Shown piece after piece: positions 38,323 through 49,273 of a DNA stretch of 64,000 bases. The notes under the pieces are model-generated. The model was not told the DNA's origin. It ran no database searches and saw nothing but the letters and a program-made list of their open reading frames with translations. Source of the stretch: Curtobacterium sp. MCPF17_002 (lineage in GTDB: Bacteria > Actinomycetota > Actinomycetes > Actinomycetales > Microbacteriaceae); NCBI RefSeq assembly GCF_003234115.2, contig NZ_CP126251.1, forward strand, positions 1,488,001-1,552,000, written 5' to 3'. Position 1 is the first letter of the stretch. The number at the start of each line of letters is the position of its first letter. The translations under genes and the position numbers were made by a program.

Positions 38323-39951
38323 TTGTCCGCACGGATCCCCCCGGTCCTCCGACCAGAACACCCGACCCCGAGGGCCGCGGCCGAACTCGCGAACGCGTTC
38401 GGTCTGCGTGTCGTCGGGTCGCTCGACGGTGTCGAGACGACCGGCGTCACGCTGAGCGCCGCCGAGGTGCAGCCGGGTGACCTCTTCGTCGGTGTGCACG
38501 GTGCGAACCGGCACGGCGCGCAGTTCGCGACCGAGGCCGCCGAGCGCGGTGCCGTCGCGGTGCTGACCGACGCCGACGGGGTCGCCCTCGCCGAGCCGTC
38601 CGGTCTGCCGGTGCTCGTGGTCGACGACCCCCGTGCCGCGCTGGGCGACGTCTCGGCGTGGGTCTACCGCACCCACCCGGACGAGGCCACCGACCTGCCG
38701 CAGCTGTTCGCCGTCACCGGCACGAACGGCAAGACGAGCACGTCGTACATCCTCGAGGGGATCCTCAAGCAGCTCGGGCTCGTCACGGGCCTCAGCTCGA
38801 CCGCGGAGCGCCACATCGGCTCGCTCAGCGTCACGAGCCGGCTCACCACGCCCGAGGCCAGCGAGATGCACGCGCTCCTCGCCCGGATGCGCGAGAGCGA
38901 GGTCCGTGCGGTCGCCGTCGAGGTGAGCGCGCAGGCCCTCAGCCGCCACCGGGTCGACGGCATCGTCTTCGACGTCGCGGCGTTCACGAACCTGTCCCAC
39001 GACCACCTCGACGACTACGCCGACATGGAGGAGTACTACCGCGCGAAGCTCCCGCTGTTCGAGCCCGAGCACGCCCGCCGTGGTGTGGTCTCGCTCGACA
39101 CCGACTGGGGCCACCGCGTCGTGCAGGACTCCCGCATCCCGGTGACCACGATCACGGTGCACCCGGACGTCGAGGCCGAGTGGCACGTCGACATCGTCGC
39201 GTCGCACGCCGCGTACACCGAGTTCCGCCTGACCGGCCCCGAGGACCGCGAGCTCACCACCCGTGTGCCGCTCATCGGCTGGCACATGGCCGCGAACGCC
39301 GCGCTGGCGATCGTGATGCTGGTGGAGGGCGGCTTCGAGCTCGGCGCGATCGCGCACGCGCTCCAGAGCAACCACCGCCGCTACGCCGACGAAGACGAGC
39401 GCGACACCCCGACGAGCGCCATCGAGTGCTACCTGCCGGGCCGCACCGAGCGCGTCTCCGGCGACCACGGCCCGAGCGTCTACGTCGACTTCGGCCACAG
39501 CGCCGACGCCTTCGAGAACACCCTCGCCGCGGTGCGCCAGTTCACCCCGGGCCGGGTCCTCATGCTGTTCGGCGCCGACGGTGACCGCGACACGACGAAG
39601 CGCGGCGACATGGCCCGCGTGGCCGCAGCGGGCTCGGACATCCTCGTGGTGACCGACCACCACCCCCGCTTCGAGGACGCCGCCTCGATCCGGAAGACCC
39701 TCGTCGACGCCGCTCGTGCCGCCTACCCGGACCACGAGCTCTACGAGATCAGCCCGCCCGAGGCCGCGATCCGCAAGGCCGTGAGCCTGCTCGGCGAGGG
39801 CGACTCGATCCTCTGGGCCGGCCCCGGCCACCAGGACTACCGCGACATCGCGGGCGTCCGCACCCCGTACTCGGCACGTGACGAAGCCCGACAGGCCCTC
39901 CGTGAGGCCGGGTGGGAACCGAACTCCGGTCCCGCCGAGGAACGCCGATGA
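38323..39951 (+). CDS. murE: UDP-MurNAc-tripeptide ligase MurE
   Basis: 542 residues. Mur ligase signature TGTNGKTST, central-domain EVSAQALSRHRVDG and SHDHLDDYADMEEYY, and C-terminal DFGHSADAFENTL and GPGHQDYRD are all present. It adds the third residue to the stem peptide. The specificity loop reads D445-H-H-P-R449, where DAP-adding enzymes have DNPR, so the substrate may not be meso-DAP. Microbacteriaceae often carry unusual diamino acids or homoserine at this place. TTG 38323 is chosen for AAGGAG 5 nt upstream; a GTG further up has no ribosome site. murF starts inside its stop codon. Confidence 0.9.
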   Translation: MSARIPPVLRPEHPTPRAAAELANAFGLRVVGSLDGVETTGVTLSAAEVQPGDLFVGVHGANRHGAQFATEAAERGAVAVLTDADGVALAEPSGLPVLVVDDPRAALGDVSAWVYRTHPDEATDLPQLFAVTGTNGKTSTSYILEGILKQLGLVTGLSSTAERHIGSLSVTSRLTTPEASEMHALLARMRESEVRAVAVEVSAQALSRHRVDGIVFDVAAFTNLSHDHLDDYADMEEYYRAKLPLFEPEHARRGVVSLDTDWGHRVVQDSRIPVTTITVHPDVEAEWHVDIVASHAAYTEFRLTGPEDRELTTRVPLIGWHMAANAALAIVMLVEGGFELGAIAHALQSNHRRYADEDERDTPTSAIECYLPGRTERVSGDHGPSVYVDFGHSADAFENTLAAVRQFTPGRVLMLFGADGDRDTTKRGDMARVAAAGSDILVVTDHHPRFEDAASIRKTLVDAARAAYPDHELYEISPPEAAIRKAVSLLGEGDSILWAGPGHQDYRDIAGVRTPYSARDEARQALREAGWEPNSGPAEERR

Positions 39952-41435
39952 TCGCCCTGACCCTCGCCGAGATCGCCACCGCGGTCGGCGGCGAGCTCGT
40001 CGCCGGTGCCCAGGCGACGGACGTGATGGCACCCGGCGACCTCGTCGTCGAGGGATCGGTCGAGACGGACTCGCGACTGGTGCGTCCGGGCAGCGTGTTC
40101 TTCGCGCTCCCCGGCGAGGTCACCGACGGCCGCCGGTTCGTGCCCGCCGCGGTCGACGCCGGTGCCGCCCTGGTCATCACGCCCGAGCGCGTGGACACCG
40201 CGGCGCCGCAGATCGTCGTGGCCGACGGCTACGAGGCCCTCGCCGCGCTCGCGCACGAGGTCGTCACGCGCGTCCGGATGAGCACCGCCGACCGCGTCGA
40301 CGCCGACGGTCGCCCGGCACCCCTCCGGGTGGTCGGCATCACCGGCTCGAACGGCAAGACGAGCACCAAGAACATGCTCCGCACGATCCTGTCCGCGCAC
40401 GGCGAGACCGTCGCGCCGGAGGGCTCGTTCAACAACCACGTCGGCGCGCCGATCTCGATGCTCCGCGTCACGGACGACACCCGCTACCTCGTCGTCGAGA
40501 TGGGCGCGAGCGGCGTCGGCCACATCGCGAAGCTCGTCTCCATCGCCGAACCCGACGTCGGTGTCGTCCTCAAGGTGGGCCTCGCGCACGCCGGCGAGTT
40601 CGGCGGGATCGAGGCGACGCAGCGCGCGAAGTCGGAGATGGTCACCGACCTCCCCGCCACCGCGACGGCCCTCCTCAACGTCGACGACGACCGGGTCGCG
40701 TCGATGCGCGACCTGACCGCCGCGCGCGTCGTCGGCTTCGGCACGTCGGCGGATGCCGACTACCGCATCACCGGCATCGAGACGGACCGCAACGGCACCC
40801 GCTTCACGCTCGCCGCGCCTCCAGGACAGCCTGGAGGAACGGATCGCCTCCCCGAGACCGCCGACGTCCGCCTCGCGATCCTGGGTGAGCACCACGCCAT
40901 GAACGCGGCCGCCGCGCTCACGGTGGCCCACCTGTGGGGTGTCCCGCTCGCCATCGGCGCCGAGGCGCTCGCGTCGATGACGCGCGCCGAGCGCTGGCGC
41001 ATGGAGCTCCTCCCGGGGGGTCCGGAGGGCGTCACCGTCATCAACGACGCGTACAACGCGTCCCCCGACTCCACCGCGGCGGCGCTGCGGACCCTGGCGC
41101 AGATCGTGCGTCCGGGGGAGCGGACCGTCGCCGTGCTCGGCGAGATGGCCGAGCTCGGGGAGTTCTCGACGGAGGAGCACGACCGCATCGGCCGGCTCGT
41201 CGTCCGTCTCGGCATCGGACAGCTCGTGGTCGTCGGCCGCGCCGCGATGCCGATCCACCAGGCCGCCACCCTCGAGGGATCGTGGGACGGCGAGTCCGTG
41301 TTCATCGAGGACGTCGACGACGCCGTCCACTCACTGCAGGAGATGCTCCGCCCCGGCGACGTCGTCCTCGTCAAGTCCTCGAAGTCCGCCGAACTGCGAT
41401 TCCTCGGCGACCGCCTCGGAGGTGTCACCGAATGA
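39948..41435 (+). CDS. murF: UDP-MurNAc-pentapeptide ligase MurF
   Basis: 495 residues. It has [14 protein letters not shown] (ATP loop), [15 protein letters not shown] and [10 protein letters not shown] (family-specific), then [15 protein letters not shown] and [13 protein letters not shown]. It adds D-Ala-D-Ala to complete the precursor in the cytoplasm. The ATG overlaps the murE stop (ATGA, 39948-39951) and the stop overlaps mraY. Between residues about 285 and 300 a short insert coded by GCCTCCAGGACAGCCTGGAGG (near 40818-40838) resembles the dispersed CTGGAGGC palindrome, so a repeat may have entered the reading frame. Confidence 0.95.
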   Translation: MIALTLAEIATAVGGELVAGAQATDVMAPGDLVVEGSVETDSRLVRPGSVFFALPGEVTDGRRFVPAAVDAGAALVITPERVDTAAPQIVVADGYEALAALAHEVVTRVRMSTADRVDADGRPAPLRVVGITGSNGKTSTKNMLRTILSAHGETVAPEGSFNNHVGAPISMLRVTDDTRYLVVEMGASGVGHIAKLVSIAEPDVGVVLKVGLAHAGEFGGIEATQRAKSEMVTDLPATATALLNVDDDRVASMRDLTAARVVGFGTSADADYRITGIETDRNGTRFTLAAPPGQPGGTDRLPETADVRLAILGEHHAMNAAAALTVAHLWGVPLAIGAEALASMTRAERWRMELLPGGPEGVTVINDAYNASPDSTAAALRTLAQIVRPGERTVAVLGEMAELGEFSTEEHDRIGRLVVRLGIGQLVVVGRAAMPIHQAATLEGSWDGESVFIEDVDDAVHSLQEMLRPGDVVLVKSSKSAELRFLGDRLGGVTE

Positions 41436-42535
41436 TCGCCCTCCTGATCGCCGGCGCCGTGTCGCTGGTGTTCACACTGCTGCTCACGCCGTTCTTCATC
41501 AAGCTGTTCCACCGCCTCGGCTGGGGACAGTTCATCCGCGACGACGGCCCGCAGTCGCACCACACCAAGCGCGGCACGGCGACGATGGGCGGCATCGTCC
41601 TCATCATCGGCGCGGTGCTCGGCTACTTCGTCGGACACCTGGTCGGCCGTGACTCGATCACGCTGTCCGGGCTGCTCGTGCTGTTCCTCATGGTGGGACT
41701 CGGGTTCGTCGGCTTCATCGACGACTTCCTCAAGGTGCGGCGACAGCGGAGCCTCGGGCTCGGCGGCTGGGCCAAGGTGCTCGGCCAGGTCATCGTCGGT
41801 GTCGTCTTCGCGACGATCGCCCTCGTCGTCCCGACCGCGAACGGCAAGCCGCCGGCGTCCACCATGGTGTCGGCGATCCGGGACATCCCGTGGCTCGACT
41901 TCATGGCGCTCGGCACCGTGATCGGCACCGTCCTGTTCCTCGCGTGGATCGTCCTGCTGACGGTCTCCACGTCGAACGGCGTGAACGTGGCGGACGGCCT
42001 CGACGGCCTGGCCACGGGGTCGAGCATCCTGGCGATCGGTTCGTACGTCATCATCGGCTTCTGGCAGTCGAACCAGATCTGCGGCGGAGCCCGGCTCGAC
42101 GCGAGCACCGCGCACGCCTGCTACACCGTGACGAACCCGCTCGACCTCGCGGTCGTCGCGGCCGCGGTCTGCGGTGGCCTGATCGGTTTCCTCTGGTACA
42201 ACACGTCGCCGGCGCAGATCTTCCTCGGCGACACCGGGTCGCTCGGCCTCGGCGGTGCCCTGGCCGGCCTCGCGATCCTCAGCCGCACGGAGCTCCTGCT
42301 CGTCCTCATCGGCGGCCTGTTCTTCATCGTCACCGGCTCGGTCATCCTGCAGCGGGCGTACTTCAAGATCACGCACGGCAAGCGCATCTTCCGGATGAGT
42401 CCGCTGCACCACCACTTCGAACTGAAGGGGTGGGCCGAGGTGACCGTCGTCGTCCGGTTCTGGATCATCGCGGGACTCTGCGTCGCGGCCGGCGTCGGGC
42501 TCTTCTACCTGGAGTGGATCGCACGTGTCGGTTGA
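41432..42535 (+). CDS. mraY: Phospho-MurNAc-pentapeptide translocase MraY
   Basis: 367 residues with about ten membrane helices. Conserved elements: [17 protein letters not shown] (cytoplasmic loop), [16 protein letters not shown] (catalytic Asp pair), [15 protein letters not shown] (nucleophile region), [14 protein letters not shown] and the [15 protein letters not shown] histidine loop. It transfers phospho-MurNAc-pentapeptide to undecaprenyl phosphate to make lipid I. ATG 41432 overlaps the murF stop (ATGA); murD starts 11 bp before its end. Confidence 0.97.
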   Translation: MIALLIAGAVSLVFTLLLTPFFIKLFHRLGWGQFIRDDGPQSHHTKRGTATMGGIVLIIGAVLGYFVGHLVGRDSITLSGLLVLFLMVGLGFVGFIDDFLKVRRQRSLGLGGWAKVLGQVIVGVVFATIALVVPTANGKPPASTMVSAIRDIPWLDFMALGTVIGTVLFLAWIVLLTVSTSNGVNVADGLDGLATGSSILAIGSYVIIGFWQSNQICGGARLDASTAHACYTVTNPLDLAVVAAAVCGGLIGFLWYNTSPAQIFLGDTGSLGLGGALAGLAILSRTELLLVLIGGLFFIVTGSVILQRAYFKITHGKRIFRMSPLHHHFELKGWAEVTVVVRFWIIAGLCVAAGVGLFYLEWIARVG

Positions 42536-44051
42536 CCGTCTCGCCGCCCTCGACAGCTGGTACGCCGAGGCGTGGAAGGGGCTGAACGTCGCCGTCCTCG
42601 GTCTCGGCGCGACCGGGTTCTCGGTCGCCGACACCCTGGTCGAACTCGGCAGCGCCGTCACGGTGTACTCGACCGACGCGCCCGCCGACAGCGTCGAGCT
42701 CCTCGACGTGATCGGGGCGCGGTTCGTGCAGACGCCGCTCGACGCGGTGCCCGCCGCCCTCGTGGAGCAGGCGCCGGACGTCGTCATCGTGTCGCCCGGC
42801 CTGCCGCCGCACAACGCCACCGTCGCCTGGTCCGTCGCCAACAGCACCGTCTGGGGCGACATCGAGCTCGCCTGGCGGGTGCGCGACAAGGTCGTGCGCG
42901 GCCCGGTTGCCGCGCCCTGGGTGACCATCACCGGCACCAACGGCAAGACCACCACCACGCAGCTGACGACCGCGATGTTCGAGGCCGCCGGCCTGCGAGC
43001 GGTCGCGTGCGGCAACATCGGCGTGCCCGTGCTCGACGTCGTCCGCGACCCGGACGGCTTCGACGTCCTCGTGGTCGAGCTGTCCAGTCACCAGCTCCAC
43101 TACATGCCCACGGTGGGCGACGGCGCCGTGGTGCCGCTCGCGAGCACCTGCCTCAACATCGCCGACGACCACCTCGAGTGGCACGGTTCCGCAGAGGCCT
43201 ACCGCGCCGCGAAGGCCAAGGTCTACGAGCGCACCGTGATGGCGTGCGTCTACAACACGACCGACGACGCCACCCGGCACATGGTCGAGGAGGCCGACGT
43301 CGTCGAGGGCTGCCGTGCCGTCGGCTTCGGGCCGGGCATCCCCGCGCCCGGGGACGTCGGGATCGTCGAGGACGTGCTGTGCGACCGCGCGTTCGCCGAG
43401 AACCGGCAGAGCAGCGCGCTCGAGCTCGCGACCGTCGCCGACCTCGAGTCCGCCGGGCTCGCCAGCCCGCACATGACGATGAACGTCCTCGCCGCCGCGG
43501 CCCTCGCCCGTGCCGCCGGGGTCGAGCCCGGCGCGATCCGCTCCGCGGTGCAGGGCTTCCGCGCCGACCACCACCGCACCGAGCTCGTCGCGGCCGCCGA
43601 CGGCATCACCTGGGTCGACGACTCGAAGGCGACGAACCCGCACGCGGCGACCGCGTCGCTCGGGTCGTTCGACAAGGTCGTCTGGATCGTCGGGGGCCTG
43701 TTCAAGGGCGTCGACGTCGACGGGCTCGTCGAGCGCTTCGGCCCGGACGTCCGCGGCGTCGTCGTGATCGGCACCGACCGCGGCCCCGTGCTCGAGGCAT
43801 TCGCGCGACACGCGCCCGCGGTGCCCGTCCTGCAGGTCGAAGCAGCGGACACTGATCAGGTCATGCCCGAGGCGGTCCGGCATGCCGCTTCGGTCGCGAG
43901 ACCCGGCGACACGGTCCTCCTCGCCCCGGCTGCAGCGTCGTTCGACCAGTTCGGCTCCTACGCGGACCGGGGGCGTCGATTCGCGGCGGCGGTCCACGAG
44001 CACCTGGGAGGAAACGCCGATGGCGACGACGGATCTTCCGAACGGTCGTAG
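42525..44051 (+). CDS. murD: UDP-MurNAc-L-alanine:D-glutamate ligase MurD
   Basis: 508 residues. N-terminal UDP-binding domain ([20 protein letters not shown]), ATP loop [15 protein letters not shown], then [23 protein letters not shown] and [16 protein letters not shown]. It adds D-Glu to UDP-MurNAc-L-Ala. The first residue added by MurC in B-type peptidoglycan may be glycine, which MurD of this family would then accept. GTG 42525 overlaps mraY by 11 bp, and the end overlaps ftsW by 32 bp. Confidence 0.96.
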   Translation: MSVDRLAALDSWYAEAWKGLNVAVLGLGATGFSVADTLVELGSAVTVYSTDAPADSVELLDVIGARFVQTPLDAVPAALVEQAPDVVIVSPGLPPHNATVAWSVANSTVWGDIELAWRVRDKVVRGPVAAPWVTITGTNGKTTTTQLTTAMFEAAGLRAVACGNIGVPVLDVVRDPDGFDVLVVELSSHQLHYMPTVGDGAVVPLASTCLNIADDHLEWHGSAEAYRAAKAKVYERTVMACVYNTTDDATRHMVEEADVVEGCRAVGFGPGIPAPGDVGIVEDVLCDRAFAENRQSSALELATVADLESAGLASPHMTMNVLAAAALARAAGVEPGAIRSAVQGFRADHHRTELVAAADGITWVDDSKATNPHAATASLGSFDKVVWIVGGLFKGVDVDGLVERFGPDVRGVVVIGTDRGPVLEAFARHAPAVPVLQVEAADTDQVMPEAVRHAASVARPGDTVLLAPAAASFDQFGSYADRGRRFAAAVHEHLGGNADGDDGSSERS

Positions 44052-45324
44052 CGGGTCGGAAACGACGCGCCCCGGGCCGGCGACACCGACCGCGTCGCAC
44101 GAGCAGCGGCCCGGCACCCGCCGCACGAACGGCGCCGTCGTCGCCGTCAAGAACGTCTTCGTCGCCGAGTCGAGCACCTTCTACACGATCCTCGGCGTCA
44201 CGCTCTTCCTCGTCGTCTTCGGCGTCGTCATGGTGCTCTCGTCGTCGAGCGTCGAGCAGTACGCCGCGACGCACGACTTCTTCGGCGCCGCGTCCCGCCA
44301 GGGTCTCTACGCCGTCCTCGGTGTGCCGCTCATGCTCATCGCGAGCCGCCTGCCCGCCCGGTTCTGGCGGAAGTGGGCGATGTGGATCGTCGGCATCGGC
44401 CTCGTGGTGCAGGCGCTCGTCGTCCTGACCCCGCTCGGCTACTCGATCCAGGGCAACCGGAACTGGATCAAGCTCGGCTCGTTCACCGCGCAGCCGTCCG
44501 AGATCCTCAAGCTCGCCCTGGTGCTCGGCATCGGCGCGATCATGTACGTCAAGCGGGACAAGCTCGACGACTGGAAAGAGGTCTTCATCCCGATCGGGAT
44601 CGCGAGCCTCGGGTCGATCGGCCTCGTGCTCCTCGGCGGTGACCAGGGCACCGCGATGATCATGCTCATCCTGGTGTTCGGCGCGCTCTACGTCGGCGGC
44701 GCCCGTGCGCGGCACCTGCTCGTCGGGGTGGCCTTCCTGGCGGTGATGCTGCCGTTCGTCACGATGGCGTCGAGCTCCCGGCAGAGCCGCATCAGCGCCT
44801 GGCTCTCCGGCTGCACCGACACGAGCCAGTACCAGGACCTCTGCTGGCAGCCGGTCCACGGCATGTGGGCGCTGGCGTCCGGTGGCGTGTTCGGCGTCGG
44901 GCTCGGCAACTCCAAGGCGAAGTGGTCCTGGCTGCCCGAGGCGGACAACGACTACATCTTCGCGATCATCGGCGAGGAGCTCGGCCTGGTCGGCGCCGTC
45001 GTCGTGCTGGCCCTCTTCGTGGTGCTGGCGATCGGCATGATCAAGATCATCCGGCAGTCGAACGACCCCTTCGTGAAGACCGTCACCGGCGGTGTCCTGG
45101 CGTGGATCATCGGTCAGGCGCTCGTCAACATCGCCGTGGTCCTCGGTCTGCTGCCGGTCCTCGGCGTCCCCCTCCCACTCATCTCGGCCGGTGGGTCGGC
45201 GCTCATCATGACGCTCGTCGCGATCGGCGTCGTGCTGTCCTTCGCACGCGAACTCCCCGGCAAGAACGCCCCCACGACCGCCCCGCTGCCCAGGGCGACC
45301 TCCACGAACGGATCCCTCCGGTGA
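44020..45324 (+). CDS. ftsW: Septal peptidoglycan glycosyltransferase FtsW
   Basis: 434 residues, SEDS family with about ten helices. Landmarks: [20 protein letters not shown] (family signature with the key Glu), GDQGTAMIM and the C-terminal [16 protein letters not shown]. It polymerises lipid II at the septum with FtsI. A 38-residue polar N-terminus precedes the first helix. ATG 44020 follows GGGAGG and lies inside the 3' end of murD (32-bp overlap). Its position among division genes separates it from RodA. Confidence 0.95.
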   Translation: MATTDLPNGRSGSETTRPGPATPTASHEQRPGTRRTNGAVVAVKNVFVAESSTFYTILGVTLFLVVFGVVMVLSSSSVEQYAATHDFFGAASRQGLYAVLGVPLMLIASRLPARFWRKWAMWIVGIGLVVQALVVLTPLGYSIQGNRNWIKLGSFTAQPSEILKLALVLGIGAIMYVKRDKLDDWKEVFIPIGIASLGSIGLVLLGGDQGTAMIMLILVFGALYVGGARARHLLVGVAFLAVMLPFVTMASSSRQSRISAWLSGCTDTSQYQDLCWQPVHGMWALASGGVFGVGLGNSKAKWSWLPEADNDYIFAIIGEELGLVGAVVVLALFVVLAIGMIKIIRQSNDPFVKTVTGGVLAWIIGQALVNIAVVLGLLPVLGVPLPLISAGGSALIMTLVAIGVVLSFARELPGKNAPTTAPLPRATSTNGSLR

Positions 45325-46436
45325 GCAAGTACCTCTTCGCCGGCGGCGGCACCGCCGGACACGTCAACCCGCTGCTCGCGGTCGCCGACCGGCTGACCGA
45401 GCGCGAGCCGGACGCCCGGGTCCTCGTGCTCGGCACCGCGGAGGGCCTCGAGTCTCGTCTCGTCCCGATGCGCGGCTACGAGCTGCTCACGATCCCGCGC
45501 CTGCCGTTCCCGCGGAAGCCGAACGCGGCCGCCCTGCGCTTCCCCGGCGCGTTCTGGCGTGCCGTCAAGCGCACCGAGGAGCTCATCCGCGAGCACGACA
45601 TCGAGGTGGTCCTCGGCGTCGGCGGCTACGCGGCCGCCCCGGCGTACATCGCCGCCCGTCGCACCCGGACGCCGATCGTCGTGCACGAGCAGAACGCCAA
45701 GCCCGGGCTCGCGAACCGCCTCGCCGCGTTCCTCACCGACCACGTCGGCGTCACGTTCTCGAACACGCGCCTGCGCCACGGCCGCGTCGTCGGCATGCCG
45801 CTCCGCCGCGAGATCGAGTCGCTCGACCGCCGCGCGAGCCGCGCCGAGGGACTGGCCGAGTTCGGTCTCGACCCGAGCCGTCCGGTGCTGCTCGTCACGG
45901 GCGGGTCCTCCGGCGCGCGGAGCATCAACCGGACCGTGAACAAGTCGGCCGCGACGATCGTCGGCGCCGGCTGGCAGGTCCTGCACGTCGTCGGCGCGAA
46001 GTCGGACATCGGCCCGAGCGACCTCGACGGGTACCACGTGCTGCCGTACTGCGACCGGATGGACCTCGCCTACGCGGCGAGCGACTTCGTGGTCTCGCGT
46101 GCCGGCGCGGGCATGGTCTGCGAGCTCACGGCGGTCGGGTTGCCGAGCGTCCTGGTGCCGTACCCTGTCGGCAACGGCGAGCAGCGGCACAACGCGAAGG
46201 ACGTCGTCGGTGCCGGGGGAGCGGTCCTCGTCGCGGACGAGGAATTCGACCAGGACTGGGTGACGTTCCAACTCCTGAGCATCCTGCAGGACCGCGCGCG
46301 CATCGCCGACATGACGGTCCGCGCCGGCAGCGTCGGGCACCGCGACGGTGCCGACCGGATGACGGACCTCGTGCTCGACGCCGCGAAGAACAGCACAGCG
46401 AACAGCACGGGGAACAGCACCACGGAGGAACCATGA
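45321..46436 (+). CDS. murG: Lipid II synthase MurG
   Basis: 371 residues, GT28. N-terminal glycine-rich loop [18 protein letters not shown], acceptor-domain [17 protein letters not shown] with [15 protein letters not shown], then the donor-domain [15 protein letters not shown] and [20 protein letters not shown] with the UDP-GlcNAc Glu. It makes lipid II on the inner face of the membrane. GTG 45321 overlaps the ftsW stop (GTGA). The C-terminus ends in a Thr/Asn/Ser repeat ([16 protein letters not shown]) not needed for the fold. Confidence 0.96.
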   Translation: MSKYLFAGGGTAGHVNPLLAVADRLTEREPDARVLVLGTAEGLESRLVPMRGYELLTIPRLPFPRKPNAAALRFPGAFWRAVKRTEELIREHDIEVVLGVGGYAAAPAYIAARRTRTPIVVHEQNAKPGLANRLAAFLTDHVGVTFSNTRLRHGRVVGMPLRREIESLDRRASRAEGLAEFGLDPSRPVLLVTGGSSGARSINRTVNKSAATIVGAGWQVLHVVGAKSDIGPSDLDGYHVLPYCDRMDLAYAASDFVVSRAGAGMVCELTAVGLPSVLVPYPVGNGEQRHNAKDVVGAGGAVLVADEEFDQDWVTFQLLSILQDRARIADMTVRAGSVGHRDGADRMTDLVLDAAKNSTANSTGNSTTEEP

Positions 46437-47872
46437 CCATCAAGCCGGACCTCACCAAGCCGATCCCGGACGACCTCGGCACGGTGCACTTCGTCGGCAT
46501 CGGCGGCTCCGGCATGAGCGGCATCGCCCGGCTCTTCCTCGCCGCCGGCCACAGCGTCACGGGCAGCGACTCCCGCGAGACCGCGACGACCGGCACGATG
46601 CGCGAGCTCGGCGCCGAGGTGCACATCGGCCACGACGCCGCGAACGTCGGCGACGCCGACACCATCGTCGTGACGAGCGCCCTCTGGCCGGACAACCCCG
46701 AACTCGTCGAGGCCGAGCGCCGCGGCCTGCCGGTGCTGCACCGGTCGCAGGCCCTCGCCGCCCTCATCGCCGAGCACCGCCTGGTCGCGGTCGCCGGTGC
46801 GCACGGCAAGACCACGTCGACCGGCATGATCGTCACCGCGATGGTCGAGCTCGGTCTCGACCCGAGCTTCGTCAACGGCGGTGTGATCCAGTCGCTCGGC
46901 ACGAGTTCGGCACCGGGGACGAGCGACCTGTTCGTGGTCGAGGCCGACGAGTCCGACGGCTCGTTCCTGCTGTACGACGTCGCGGTGGCGCTCGTCACGA
47001 ACGTCGACGCCGACCACCTGGACCACTACGGCAGCGAGGAGGCCTTCACCGAGGCCTTCGTCGAGTTCGCCGCGAAGGCCTCCGAGCGCGTCGTGATCTC
47101 GAGCGACGACGCCGGCGCGAAGGCGGTCACGGCCGGCCTCCGGCAGCGCCCGGACGCTCCCGAGATCGTCACCTTCGGCGAGGCCGTCGACGCGGACGTC
47201 CGGATCGAGGGCGTCATCGAGTCCGCCGGCGTCGAGGTCGACTTCCGCGCAGGCGGCGAGGCGTACCACCTGACCCTCCGCGTGCCCGGCCGGCACAACG
47301 CGATCAACGCCGTCGGGGCCTTCGCGGTCCTCACCGGTCTCGGTGTCGCCCCGGCGGACGCCATCCGCGGCATCGAGGCGTTCGGCGGCACCCAGCGCCG
47401 CTTCGAACTGCACGGCGTCGAGCGCGGCGTGTCCGTGTACGACGACTACGCCCACCACCCGACCGAGGTCGCCGCGGCGCTCCGGGCCGCGCGGAACGTC
47501 GTCGGCGACGGCCGGATCATCGCGATCCACCAGCCGCACCTGTACTCCCGCACCCGCCTGATGGCCGGCGACTTCGCGAAGGTCTACGAGGAACTCGCCG
47601 ACCACACCGTCGTCCTCGACGTGTACGGCGCCCGCGAGGACCCGGAGCCCGGTGTCACCGGCGCGCTGGTGCAGGAGCGGTTCGCGGACCAGTCGCGCGT
47701 CGAGTTCCTGCCCGACTGGGACGAGGCCTCCGCCCGCGCCGCCGCCGAGGCGCGCGACGGCGACATCATCATGACCCTGAGCTGCGGCGACGTGTACCGC
47801 ATCATCCCGCAGGTGCTCAGCGCGCTCCAGGACGACAGCGCCCGCCACGACGACGGGGTGCTGTCCCGGTGA
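46433..47872 (+). CDS. murC: UDP-MurNAc-L-alanine (or glycine) ligase MurC
   Basis: 479 residues. N-terminal [19 protein letters not shown] (UDP-MurNAc binding), ATP loop [37 protein letters not shown] and [15 protein letters not shown] are all family-specific. It attaches the first amino acid to UDP-MurNAc. Peptidoglycan of this family often has glycine at position 1, but that cannot be read from these motifs. The ATG overlaps the murG stop; the stop overlaps ftsQ. Confidence 0.97.
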   Translation: MTIKPDLTKPIPDDLGTVHFVGIGGSGMSGIARLFLAAGHSVTGSDSRETATTGTMRELGAEVHIGHDAANVGDADTIVVTSALWPDNPELVEAERRGLPVLHRSQALAALIAEHRLVAVAGAHGKTTSTGMIVTAMVELGLDPSFVNGGVIQSLGTSSAPGTSDLFVVEADESDGSFLLYDVAVALVTNVDADHLDHYGSEEAFTEAFVEFAAKASERVVISSDDAGAKAVTAGLRQRPDAPEIVTFGEAVDADVRIEGVIESAGVEVDFRAGGEAYHLTLRVPGRHNAINAVGAFAVLTGLGVAPADAIRGIEAFGGTQRRFELHGVERGVSVYDDYAHHPTEVAAALRAARNVVGDGRIIAIHQPHLYSRTRLMAGDFAKVYEELADHTVVLDVYGAREDPEPGVTGALVQERFADQSRVEFLPDWDEASARAAAEARDGDIIMTLSCGDVYRIIPQVLSALQDDSARHDDGVLSR

Positions 47873-49116
47873 AGCGTCCCGAGGGGTTCGACGACCGGCC
47901 GGCGAAGCCGGACGGGTCCGCCGAGGGGGCCCCGGCGCCCCGGCAGCGCCGTGCCCCGTCGTTCCCGCGGCGACCGTCGCGTGCGTCGTCGCCGGACAGC
48001 CTGGAGGCACAGCCCGACCCCGCCACGCCGGACCCCGTCGACGAGACGGAGACCTCCACCACCGCGGACGCGTCCGTCGGGACCGCTCGCGACCGCGCGG
48101 GGGCCTTCGCCGGCGCCGCCGGCCGCCGGCTCGGCGCCGGGCTGTCGACCGTGGCCGGACGGCTGCGCGAGTACACGCCGGACGAGGACCACCACGACCC
48201 CGAGGCCGAGCGCCGTGAAGCCGCCCGCCGCGAGACCGAACGGCAGGACGCCGAACGGCTCGCCGCGCTGACCGACCTGCACCCCGGTGGCGACGACGAG
48301 CACGCCACGCCGATCGGAGCCGGTGTCCGCGCTGCCGAGACGGCCCGCGACGCCCGGGTGGCGAAGCGCCGCCGTCGACTGCTCGAGCGCGCCGAGGTGC
48401 GCCGCTTCACCCGTCGCAGCCGGCACCGCCGCGCGGCGTGGATCACCGCGGCGACCATCGTGCTGGTGTTCGGCGTCTCGATCCTCGTCGCGGTGTTCTC
48501 GCCGCTGATGGCGCTGCAGACGATCGAGGTCAAGGGCACGAACCGCGTCGACGAGGCCCAGCTCCGGCAGGCGCTCTCGGAGCAGATCGGCACGCCGTTG
48601 GCACGCCTCGACTTCGAGGAGATCAAGCAGGACATCGCCGGCTTCCCGCTCATCGAGAGCTACGTGACGGAAGAGGCGCCGCCGCACACCCTCGTCGTGA
48701 CCGTGACCGAGCGGACCCCGGTGGTGGCGGTGCGGTCGGGCAAGTCGTTCGACCTCGTCGACCCGGCCGGCATCGTCGTTCAGTCGTCGCCGACGCAGCC
48801 CGCGAACATGCCGGTCGCCGACATCGGCAGCGCGCAGCTCGGGTCGCCGGTGTTCCGCACCATGACCGAGGTCGTGCTCGCGCTGCCGTCGACCGTGCGG
48901 GCGCAGGTGACGAGCGTGAAGGCGTCCACCGCGGACGACGTCACGCTCACCCTGAAGGACAAGTCCACGGTCGTGTGGGGGAACCCGGACGACTCGGACG
49001 CGAAGGCGGCGCTCCTGGCGGCCCTCGTGAAGGACCACTCGGCCCGGAACCCGGGCGTCGTCGTCGAGTACGACGTCAGCGCTCCCGACAACGGCATCAT
49101 CCGCGCCACGAAGTGA
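47869..49116 (+). CDS. ftsQ: Cell division protein FtsQ
   Basis: 415 residues. An unusually long cytoplasmic region (about 1-190) is rich in Pro, Asp, Glu and Arg, including a charged stretch [20 protein letters not shown]. One membrane helix follows ([20 protein letters not shown]), then the extracellular POTRA domain ([20 protein letters not shown] ... [14 protein letters not shown]) and the FtsQ beta domain. It connects FtsL and FtsI at the septum. CTGGAGGC near 48001-48008 lies in the disordered region. GTG 47869 overlaps the murC stop. Confidence 0.93.
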   Translation: MKRPEGFDDRPAKPDGSAEGAPAPRQRRAPSFPRRPSRASSPDSLEAQPDPATPDPVDETETSTTADASVGTARDRAGAFAGAAGRRLGAGLSTVAGRLREYTPDEDHHDPEAERREAARRETERQDAERLAALTDLHPGGDDEHATPIGAGVRAAETARDARVAKRRRRLLERAEVRRFTRRSRHRRAAWITAATIVLVFGVSILVAVFSPLMALQTIEVKGTNRVDEAQLRQALSEQIGTPLARLDFEEIKQDIAGFPLIESYVTEEAPPHTLVVTVTERTPVVAVRSGKSFDLVDPAGIVVQSSPTQPANMPVADIGSAQLGSPVFRTMTEVVLALPSTVRAQVTSVKASTADDVTLTLKDKSTVVWGNPDDSDAKAALLAALVKDHSARNPGVVVEYDVSAPDNGIIRATK

Positions 49117-49233
49117 CGTCGTCCCCGCGTGACGGGGGAATCGCGCGACACGCGGCGTGGCGGGGCGACAGTGCACGGACGGCACCCGTAGCGTCGATGC
49201 GAGCACCACACTTACCAGCATTACCCCTGAACT

Positions 49234-49248
49234 TCAAGTAGAGGTTGA
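49234..49248. promoter_or_regulatory. Candidate FtsR operator upstream of ftsZ
   Basis: TCAAGTAGAGGTTGA (TCAA-N7-TTGA) lies 26 bp before the ftsZ start, inside AACTTCAAGTAGAGGTTGAG. The same spacing and half-sites occur at 16056-16070 before the merR gene beside ftsR. FtsR activates ftsZ in Corynebacterium; its use here is inferred. Confidence 0.45.
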
Positions 49249-49273
49249 GGGTTCGACCGGAGGCCCGACTGAC

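Noticed and set aside
40760-43018. 750-residue reverse frame across murF, mraY and murD
   Set aside because: It spans three well-supported overlapping genes and has no domain or ribosome site.
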